From: an uncultured Collinsella sp.
GTDB lineage: Bacteria; Actinomycetota; Coriobacteriia; Coriobacteriales; Coriobacteriaceae
Length of the DNA stretch: 5,773 nucleotides
NCBI GenBank assembly: GCA_902478885.1
Contig: CABSMS010000109.1
Span: forward strand, 1 to 5,773
Reading direction: 5' to 3'
The position numbers were made by a program, and so were the translations under genes. Below, piece after piece: positions 1 through 4,539 of this stretch (position 1 is the first letter of the stretch; each line of letters opens with the position of its first letter). Under the pieces are notes generated by a model. The model did no database searches. It was not told where the DNA came from and worked only from the letters and a program-made list of their open reading frames with translations.

Positions 1-1
1 G

Positions 2-268
2 CCCGAGGTTATGGCCGAGCGCAGCCGCCGTATGCGGGCCGCCGCACAGGAGCTCGCTATTGCCGACGCTCGTCGTCGCGTGGGCACGGTCGAGCGTGCC
101 GTGCTCGAGTATGGTGACAACCTGACGCTCGGCTCGTTCCATCATGCCCGTCTTGACGATACCTGTGGACTTACAGCTCCGTGCCTGCTCGATGTTGCTA
201 TCATCGGAGTCGATGATTCCGGCTTGGTCCATGCGCGCAGGGAGGTTCATGGAAGCCTCGAAGATTAG
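2..268 (+). CDS. mtaB: MtaB/MiaB-family tRNA methylthiotransferase, C-terminal fragment (5' end outside window)
   Basis: This is the last 88 codons of a gene that begins upstream of the window; it ends at a TAG at 266-268. The fragment reads through the helix that closes the radical-SAM part (RSRRMRAAAQELAIADARRR, residues about 8-27 of the fragment) and then a small beta-rich TRAM-like domain (VGTVERAVLEYG through LLDVAIIGVDDSG). That helix plus TRAM layout is typical of the end of MiaB-like methylthiotransferases, which add a methylthio group to modified adenosine-37 of tRNA using Fe-S clusters and SAM. The catalytic cysteines lie upstream and cannot be checked. I prefer MtaB (t6A-specific, YqeV type) over MiaB or RimO because mtaB lies upstream of phoH in the equivalent Bacillus gene cluster; this is inference. 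Its last 20 nt overlap phoH, which suggests translational coupling. Confidence 0.7.
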   Translation, partial: PEVMAERSRRMRAAAQELAIADARRRVGTVERAVLEYGDNLTLGSFHHARLDDTCGLTAPCLLDVAIIGVDDSGLVHARREVHGSLED

Positions 269-1235
269 ACTTACCGTTCCCGAGGGAATTGATCCCTCGC
301 GCGTTTTGGGCGCCGGCGACGGCGTCCTTCGTGCGCTCGAGAGCTTGGTTCGCGCCCATGTGGTCGCCCGTGGCGATAGCATCGCCGTGAGCGGCGATCC
401 GGACGAGGTCGAGCTCGTGGCGCGTTTTTTCGAGCACGCTTTTCGCGAGGCGGCCGCCGGGCGAACGCTGTCTGCCGACGATGTCTCTCGCTGCCTGGCC
501 GTCTTGCGCGACGGTGAGCACGAGGCTACGTCGCTTCGCGATGACGTTCTGCTTTCGTATCGCGGCCGTGCCATTCGCCCCAAGACGCTCGGCCAAAAGC
601 GCTATGTGGATGCCATCCGCTCGCATACCATCACCTTTGGCCTGGGTCCTGCCGGTACCGGTAAGACCTATCTGGCCATGGCGCTTGCCGTTGCCGCGCT
701 CAAGCGCCACGAGGTGGGCCGTCTGATCTTGACGCGTCCGGTTGTCGAGGCGGGGGAGAACCTGGGCTTTTTGCCCGGTACCCTCGAGGAAAAGATCGAT
801 CCCTACATGCGTCCGCTCTACGACGCCCTTTTTGACATGATGGATCGCGAGCGCACCGATGAGCTTATGGAGCGCGGCGTGATCGAGATCGCCCCGCTTG
901 CCTATATGCGCGGCCGCACGCTGAGCGATGCCTTCGTGGTGCTCGACGAGGCGCAAAATACCACGCCTGAGCAGATGAAGATGTTTCTGACGCGCTTGGG
1001 TTTTAACTCCAAGTTCGTGATTACCGGCGACCTGAGCCAGCGCGACCTGGTGGGTCGTCGTGGCGGTCTTGCCGACGTTGAGCAGATTTTGGGCCGTGTC
1101 GACGATGTCGCATTTTCGCACCTCGAGCGCGCCGACGTGGTGCGCCATGCCTTGGTGGGACGTATCGTCGAGGCATACGACACTTATGATGACGTGCGCG
1201 AGCAGCGCCCGCGCGACCGAAAGGAGTCCCGTTGA
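249..1235 (+). CDS. phoH: PhoH-family P-loop ATPase
   Basis: The product is a 328-residue cytoplasmic ATPase of the PhoH/PhoL family. The N-terminal 110 residues form a small RNA-binding-like region. The ATPase core follows: Walker A GPAGTGKT at residues 133-140, the family motif LTRPVVEAGENLGFLPG at 161-177, Walker B with VLDEAQN at 231-237, and ITGDLSQRDL at 259-268. The length fits the usual 310-350 residues. I chose the ATG at 249 because AGGGAGG (239-245) lies directly upstream and the family-like sequence starts there (MEASKIRLTVPEG). The spacing of 3 nt is short. Upstream in-frame ATGs at 144 and 231 would add residues coded inside mtaB and have no good ribosome site. PhoH proteins are linked to RNA metabolism and phosphate stress, but their exact biochemical role is unsettled. 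The gene overlaps mtaB by 20 nt and ybeY by 4 nt; the conserved phoH-ybeY pairing supports a role in rRNA maturation or decay. Confidence 0.93.
   Translation: MEASKIRLTVPEGIDPSRVLGAGDGVLRALESLVRAHVVARGDSIAVSGDPDEVELVARFFEHAFREAAAGRTLSADDVSRCLAVLRDGEHEATSLRDDVLLSYRGRAIRPKTLGQKRYVDAIRSHTITFGLGPAGTGKTYLAMALAVAALKRHEVGRLILTRPVVEAGENLGFLPGTLEEKIDPYMRPLYDALFDMMDRERTDELMERGVIEIAPLAYMRGRTLSDAFVVLDEAQNTTPEQMKMFLTRLGFNSKFVITGDLSQRDLVGRRGGLADVEQILGRVDDVAFSHLERADVVRHALVGRIVEAYDTYDDVREQRPRDRKESR
1221..1226 (+). promoter_or_regulatory. Ribosome binding site deciding the TTG start of ybeY
   Basis: A strong AAGGAG lies inside the last codons of phoH, 5 nt upstream of a TTG at 1232. The nearby GTG at 1236 is in another frame. 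The next in-frame start-like codon is a TTG at 1241, 14 nt away. This makes TTG 1232 the best start and shows that ybeY translation is coupled to the end of phoH. Confidence 0.75.
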
Positions 1236-1741
1236 GTGTATTGATCAGCAACGATGCCGAGCTCGATACGCTGCTCGATGCGCAGGAGGTGGAGCACATC
1301 TGCGAGGTCGTGCTTGCCGCCGAGGGCGTTGAGCGTGAAGTCGAGATTTCCCTTTCGTATGTCGACGAGGACGAGATGCACGAGCTCAACCACGAGTGGC
1401 GCGGTATCGATCGCACCACCGATGTACTCTCGTTTGAGTGCGATTCGGCCTTTGACGATGACATTCCCGCCGATGAGACGCTCGAGCTCGGCGATATTAT
1501 CTTGGCCCCGCAGGTTATTGCCCGTCAGGCCCCCGGTTTTGGCAATAGCCCCGCTGACGAGTGCCGTCTGATGCTCGTTCACGGCATGCTGCACCTGCTG
1601 GGCTATGACCACATCGAGGACGACGAGGCCGAGGTCATGGAGGCCCGCGAGGACGCCATCCTGCGCGATCTGGCGCTCGAGCGCGGCGAGGACCCTAAGC
1701 TAGTCCACGTCGGCCCCATCACCAACCACGCCCACGACTAG
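1232..1741 (+). CDS. ybeY: Endoribonuclease YbeY (rRNA maturation factor)
   Basis: The product is a 169-residue zinc-dependent single-strand endoribonuclease. It takes part in 16S rRNA 3'-end maturation and ribosome quality control in the cytoplasm. The signature HGMLHLLGYDH (residues 117-127) supplies the three zinc-binding histidines H117, H121 and H127. Upstream are the family motifs LNHEWRGID with conserved R57, TDVLSF (63-68) and GDIIL (87-91). Length is normal for the family (about 150-170 residues). The start is a TTG that overlaps the phoH stop as TTGA, with AAGGAG 5 nt before it. The first 20 residues and the tail after residue 150 are less conserved. The gene sits between phoH and dgkA, its usual neighbours in Gram-positive bacteria, and Era further down acts in the same 30S assembly process. 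Confidence 0.95.
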   Translation: MSVLISNDAELDTLLDAQEVEHICEVVLAAEGVEREVEISLSYVDEDEMHELNHEWRGIDRTTDVLSFECDSAFDDDIPADETLELGDIILAPQVIARQAPGFGNSPADECRLMLVHGMLHLLGYDHIEDDEAEVMEAREDAILRDLALERGEDPKLVHVGPITNHAHD

Positions 1742-1750
1742 GAGCCGTCT

Positions 1751-2128
1751 ATGATTCCCGGATCGAACAAGGACCATCCGTCCTTCTTAAAGTCGTTTTC
1801 CTACGCCATGGAGGGCTTCGTCACCGCCGTCAAGACCGAGCGCAACATTAAGGTCATGCTCGTGGCGGGCGTGTGCACTGTCATTGCCTGCTGTATCGTG
1901 GGGCTCGACATTGCCGAGTGGGCCACGATTATCATCTGTTGTGGCCTGGTGATTCACGGCGAGCTGTGCAACACCGCTATGGAGGCTATCGTCGACCTAG
2001 CGACCCAGGAGCTCCATCCGCTGGCCAAGCGTGCGAAGGACATCGCCGCCGCCTCTGTATACGTTCTTTCCATCACTGCCGCGATTGTGGGCGTACTGGT
2101 ATTTGCCCACGCGCTCGACTTTATTTAG
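1751..2128 (+). CDS. dgkA: Diacylglycerol/undecaprenol kinase, integral membrane DgkA family
   Basis: The product is a 125-residue small membrane kinase. It has an amphipathic N-terminal stretch (SFLKSFSYAMEGFVTAVKTE, 11-30) and three hydrophobic segments at roughly 34-52, 57-70 and 100-120. The signature ELCNTAMEAIVDL (71-83) holds the catalytic and metal-binding glutamates E71 and E78 plus N74. It is followed by HPLAKRAKDIAAA (89-101), the ATP-binding end of the family motif. Members in Gram-positive bacteria usually phosphorylate undecaprenol, recycling the carrier lipid for cell-wall synthesis, rather than diacylglycerol; the substrate here is inferred. GGAG at 1741-1744, overlapping the ybeY stop, lies 6 nt before the ATG, so the gene is co-expressed with ybeY. 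It is unusually rich in cysteine (C42, C47, C48, C63, C64, C73). In Bacillus a cytidine deaminase gene separates dgkA from era; here it is absent. Confidence 0.92.
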   Translation: MIPGSNKDHPSFLKSFSYAMEGFVTAVKTERNIKVMLVAGVCTVIACCIVGLDIAEWATIIICCGLVIHGELCNTAMEAIVDLATQELHPLAKRAKDIAAASVYVLSITAAIVGVLVFAHALDFI

Positions 2129-2140
2129 AAAGGGATTCCC

Positions 2141-3208
2141 ATGTCCGACAATATGCAGCCTACCGATGAGATTTTGGACGACGAGTCCCTGGACGCGGTG
2201 GATACCGAGGAGCTCGAGGATGTCGAGGAGTTCGACCCGTTTGAGGGTATGAGCGACGAGGGACTCGACGCCCTGTGCGACGAGGACGACAACCTCGCGG
2301 GCTTTGGTGACGTTGAGCCCGGTTTCCGCAGCGGCTTTGTGGCCCTGGTCGGTCGTCCCAACGCTGGCAAGTCTACGCTGCTTAATGCCTGCTATGGCAA
2401 AAAGGTCGCCATCACCTCGCCGGTGGCCCAGACGACCCGCCGCCGCATGCGCGCCGTCGTCAACCGCCCCGGCTACCAGCTGGTCTTTGTCGATACCCCC
2501 GGTATTCATAAGCCCAAGGACGGCTTGGGATCCGAGCTCAACAAGAGCGCGCTGTTCGAGCTGAACGATGTTGATGTTGTCGCGTTTTTGATTGATGCCA
2601 CCAAACCGATCGGCAGGGGAGACGCCTGGGTTGCCGAGCGTGTCAGATGCGCTCGTTGCAAGAAGGTCCTGGTGCTCACCAAGGCCGATGAGGCCGACCC
2701 CGCACAGGTCATGGAGCAGCTTAAGGCAGCCCACGAACTCATGGAATATGACGACGAGATCGTGACGTCGTCGGTCAAGAACTTCAACGTCGATGCGTTT
2801 ATCGAGACCGTTGCGCACTTTTTGCCTGAGGGTCCGCGTTGGTTCCCCGAGGACATGGGTACCGACGCTTCCGATGAGACGCTCGTTGCCGAGTTTGTGC
2901 GCGAGAAGGTCTTGCGCCGCACCCGTGATGAGATTCCGCACTCCGTTGGCGTGATCTGCGATGCGCTCGAGCAGACCAAGAAGGTGCTGCGCGTGCACGC
3001 CACCATTTACGTCGAGCGCGAGGGCCAGAAGGGCATCATCATCGGTAAGGGCGGCGAGATGATCAAGCATATCGGTATCGACGCCCGTCGCGATCTTGAG
3101 CGCATCTTTGGCACGCAGGTCTTTTTGGAGCTGGACGTGAAGGTCAAGGCCGGCTGGCGTGACGACGAGGCCCAGATTCGCCGCTTTGGCTACAACGCCG
3201 AGGACTAA
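2141..3208 (+). CDS. era: GTPase Era with acidic N-terminal extension
   Basis: Era is an essential GTPase that binds the 3' end of 16S rRNA and checks 30S subunit assembly. The product is 355 residues against about 300 for typical Era. The G domain starts near residue 64: G1 GRPNAGKST (71-79), G2 region QTTR (97-100), G3 DTPG (118-121), and G4 TKAD (180-183) in place of NKxD; Thr in this place is, from memory, common in actinobacterial Era. A G5-like TSSVK is at 209-213. The C-terminal KH domain carries GKGG (302-305) within IIIGKGGEMIKHIG and ends at YNAED. The excess length is an N-terminal segment, residues 1-62, with 25 Asp/Glu and no Lys or Arg. GAAAGGG (2128-2134), 6 nt before ATG 2141, supports this start; ATG 2249 (Met37) would give a shorter form but has only a badly placed GAGG. 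The neighbours dgkA and recO are conserved partners. Confidence 0.95.
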   Translation: MSDNMQPTDEILDDESLDAVDTEELEDVEEFDPFEGMSDEGLDALCDEDDNLAGFGDVEPGFRSGFVALVGRPNAGKSTLLNACYGKKVAITSPVAQTTRRRMRAVVNRPGYQLVFVDTPGIHKPKDGLGSELNKSALFELNDVDVVAFLIDATKPIGRGDAWVAERVRCARCKKVLVLTKADEADPAQVMEQLKAAHELMEYDDEIVTSSVKNFNVDAFIETVAHFLPEGPRWFPEDMGTDASDETLVAEFVREKVLRRTRDEIPHSVGVICDALEQTKKVLRVHATIYVEREGQKGIIIGKGGEMIKHIGIDARRDLERIFGTQVFLELDVKVKAGWRDDEAQIRRFGYNAED

Positions 3209-3211
3209 GGA
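3207..3211 (+). promoter_or_regulatory. Distant ribosome binding site of recO
   Basis: AAGGA overlaps the era TAA stop and is 12 nt from the recO ATG, longer than the usual 5-9 nt. Between them GCGC (3213-3216) can pair with GCGC (3220-3223) around a 3-nt loop, which would shorten the effective spacing or block initiation. No better site lies close to the ATG, so recO may depend on ribosomes finishing era. Confidence 0.5.
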
Positions 3212-3223
3212 CGCGCGGCGCGC

Positions 3224-3973
3224 ATGGCAGGCTCCCGGACATATCGCACCAAGGTGCTCGTCCTCGACAAGACGAAGCTCAAAGAGGCGGACCTGATCCT
3301 GACGATGCTTGACGAGCGGGGTCGGCAGGTTCGTGCCGTGGCAAAGGGTGCCCGTAAACCCGGTGGGCGCCTGGCTGCGCGCTGTGAGCTGTTCTGTACG
3401 GTCGATATGCTGCTCGCGCATGGACGGTCACTCGACGTGGTTTCCCAGGCCGAGCTTATGGAGGCGCCGCTCGGCGCTGCGCCCGATTACGAGACGACCT
3501 GCGCCGCAAGCGCGATCGCCGAGGTCGCGCGCGTGTGCTCGTTCGAGGACGCCGAGGACCCGTTTACCTTTGCCATAACGCAGCGAGCGCTTGCCCTGGT
3601 GGGCAGCGGGCTCGACACAGCGCATATGGATCTGCTTGTGGCTGCATATGTCTTTAAGCTGCTGTCGCACGTTGGCTACCGACCCGATTTTTCGGCCTGC
3701 GTGCTGTGCGGAGACCCCATGCTGTCGTATTTTTCGCCCCAGGCCGGCGGGCTCATGTGCGGCTCGTGCGCGTCGAGCGTTCCGGGTGCCGAGTTGGTGT
3801 CGACCGGTGAGGTCGCATGGCTGCGCGCCCTCATGTCCATGACCTTCGATGCGCTCATGGCCGAGCGAATCGACCAGCATACGGCGGCATTCCTGCTCGG
3901 GCTTTCGCATGTTTGGGCCGCCACGCACACCGATCAGCGCCTCCGCGCGATGGAATTCATGTTGGGTCGGTGA
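3224..3973 (+). CDS. recO: DNA repair and recombination mediator RecO
   Basis: RecO works with RecR, and RecF where present, to load RecA onto SSB-coated single-stranded DNA at gaps and breaks. The product is 249 residues, normal for the family. Residues 1-80 form the N-terminal OB-fold: TYRTKVLVLDKTKLKEADLI is the classic RecO opening, followed by the basic KGARKPGGRLA stretch at 41-51. The rest is helical, with a zinc-finger-like module formed by CVLC (159-162) and CGSC (179-182), so all four ligands are kept. The start at ATG 3224 fits the family N-terminus. The gene begins 15 nt after era, as in many Gram-positive genomes, and ends in tandem in-frame TGA codons (3971-3976). A 138-nt non-coding stretch follows, so recO is probably the last gene of the block, although no terminator hairpin with a T-run is visible behind it. 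Confidence 0.93.
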   Translation: MAGSRTYRTKVLVLDKTKLKEADLILTMLDERGRQVRAVAKGARKPGGRLAARCELFCTVDMLLAHGRSLDVVSQAELMEAPLGAAPDYETTCAASAIAEVARVCSFEDAEDPFTFAITQRALALVGSGLDTAHMDLLVAAYVFKLLSHVGYRPDFSACVLCGDPMLSYFSPQAGGLMCGSCASSVPGAELVSTGEVAWLRALMSMTFDALMAERIDQHTAAFLLGLSHVWAATHTDQRLRAMEFMLGR

Positions 3974-3997
3974 TGATGCGCAGGCGCGGGCTGCTTG

Positions 3998-4006
3998 TGG
4001 TAACAT
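3998..4006 (+). promoter_or_regulatory. Candidate rpsO promoter (extended -10 only)
   Basis: TGGTAACAT is an extended -10-like element; TAACAT fits the loose actinobacterial TANNNT pattern. It would start transcription near 4012-4014 and give a leader of about 100 nt. No recognisable -35 lies at the right distance. The same bases form a small inverted repeat, GGTA (3999-4002) and TACC (4006-4009), and GGTACC recurs at 4018-4023; this could be an operator or chance. Confidence 0.3.
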
Positions 4007-4011
4007 ACCGA

Positions 4012-4111
4012 CCTGTTGGTACCTCGACCTTGGTTGTTCGCTCCACCGGCGGCTTCCCAGTCCGAGGCGAATCGAGTCGCCCGTGGGCGACGCAAAACGA
4101 AAGGTGAAACA
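4012..4111 (+). promoter_or_regulatory. Structured rpsO mRNA leader, candidate S15 autoregulatory element
   Basis: This non-coding stretch has several possible helices. CCTCG (4022-4026) can pair with CGAGG (4063-4067). GTCGCC (4076-4081) pairs perfectly with GGCGAC (4086-4091) around the loop CGTG, ending 8 nt before the ribosome site AAAGGTG (4100-4106). GGCGA (4066-4070) can also pair with TCGCC (4077-4081), which excludes the hairpin just described. S15 represses its own mRNA through leader structures in several phyla, and those leaders are structurally unrelated to each other. That this one does the same is inference from position and foldability. The bounds assume the weak promoter at 3998-4006; readthrough from recO would lengthen the leader. 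Confidence 0.45.
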
Positions 4112-4390
4112 ATGACTGTTTCCAAAGAGCGCAAGGCGGAGCTGACTGCCCAGTTCGGTAACACCCCGGTCGACACCGGCAACCCCAAGGTTCAGGTCGC
4201 CATCCTGTCCGAGCGCATCAAGGAGCTGACCGAGCACATGAAGTCCCACCAGAAGGACTTCCACACCCGTCGTGGCCTGCTCATGCTCGTCGGCCGTCGT
4301 CGTCGTCTTCTCTCCTACATCAAGAAGAACGACATCGTCGAGTACCGTGAGCTCATCAAGGCTCTGGGCATCCGCGACAACATCCAGTAG
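4112..4390 (+). CDS. rpsO: 30S ribosomal protein S15
   Basis: S15 is a primary binding protein of the central domain of 16S rRNA and nucleates assembly of the 30S platform. The product is 92 residues, close to the usual 88-89. It shows the four-helix sequence typical of the family: a TPVDTGNPKVQVAILSERI segment (18-36), the rRNA-contacting HMKSHQKDFHTRRGLLMLV (42-60), the basic GRRRRLLSYIKKND (61-74) and a YRELIKALGIRDNIQ tail (78-92). AAAGGTG at 4100-4106 lies 5 nt before ATG 4112. The frame stays open upstream to 4016, but that extension lacks a ribosome site and is not S15-like. Codons are mostly C- or G-ending, as expected for a highly expressed gene and more biased than in era or recO. 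It precedes pnp, its near-universal neighbour. Confidence 0.98.
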   Translation: MTVSKERKAELTAQFGNTPVDTGNPKVQVAILSERIKELTEHMKSHQKDFHTRRGLLMLVGRRRRLLSYIKKNDIVEYRELIKALGIRDNIQ

Positions 4391-4404
4391 GATTTGTACA
4401 TGCT

Positions 4405-4436
4405 AAGAGCGTCCTGCGCAGCGGGGCGCTCTTTTT
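4405..4436 (+). terminator. Intrinsic terminator after rpsO
   Basis: A stem of nine or ten pairs forms between 4405/4406-4414 (AGAGCGTCC) and 4424-4432/4433, with one G-U pair and a 9-nt loop, followed by a run of five T at 4432-4436. It starts 15 nt after the rpsO stop. It should end most rpsO transcripts; some readthrough into pnp is likely if pnp lacks a strong promoter of its own, since I see no convincing one between the terminator and pnp. Confidence 0.9.
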
Positions 4437-4539
4437 GTGTAAGGGCGCGAACAATCACGCTCTGAAGCGTGGCGGGGGCAGGGGGCCCGCGTCACATGAG
4501 AAGCCCGCAGGCAAGGGGTCTGCGGGGTTAAGGAGAACA
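4437..4539 (+). promoter_or_regulatory. Structured pnp leader with three hairpins
   Basis: Three perfect short stems lie in a row: CACGCT (4456-4461) with AGCGTG (4466-4471) and a 4-nt loop; GCGGG (4472-4476) with CCCGC (4486-4490) and a G-rich 9-nt loop; and CCCGCAG (4504-4510) with CTGCGGG (4520-4526) and a 9-nt loop. The last ends 3 nt before the ribosome site AAGGAG (4530-4535). In Escherichia coli and Streptomyces, RNase III cuts a hairpin ahead of pnp, and in E. coli this starts PNPase autoregulation. An equivalent role here is inferred. No clear -10/-35 pair is visible. Confidence 0.5.

Noticed and set aside
144..248. Longer PhoH starting at ATG 144
   Set aside because: The added 35 residues lie wholly inside mtaB, lack a ribosome site and do not resemble a PhoH N-terminus.
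201..1148. 315-codon minus-strand open frame opposite phoH
   Set aside because: Antisense to a gene with intact Walker A and B motifs; no ribosome site or domain seen.
1997..3421. 474-codon open frame on the minus strand across dgkA, era and recO
   Set aside because: It is antisense to three clearly conserved genes and spans their boundaries. High GC and codon bias produce such shadows; the translation shows no recognisable domain.
4016..4111. In-frame extension of rpsO by 32 codons
   Set aside because: The extension is not S15-like, has no ribosome site, and would translate through the leader hairpins; the ATG at 4112 has a good site.
3817..4115. Two short plus-strand open frames spanning the recO end and the rpsO leader
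   Set aside because: They overlap recO in other frames and run through the hairpins; translations look random and no ribosome site precedes them.
4390..4412. Possible promoter-like TGCTAAGAG before the terminator
   Set aside because: It lies partly in the terminator stem, has no -35 partner, and any transcript would be terminated at once.
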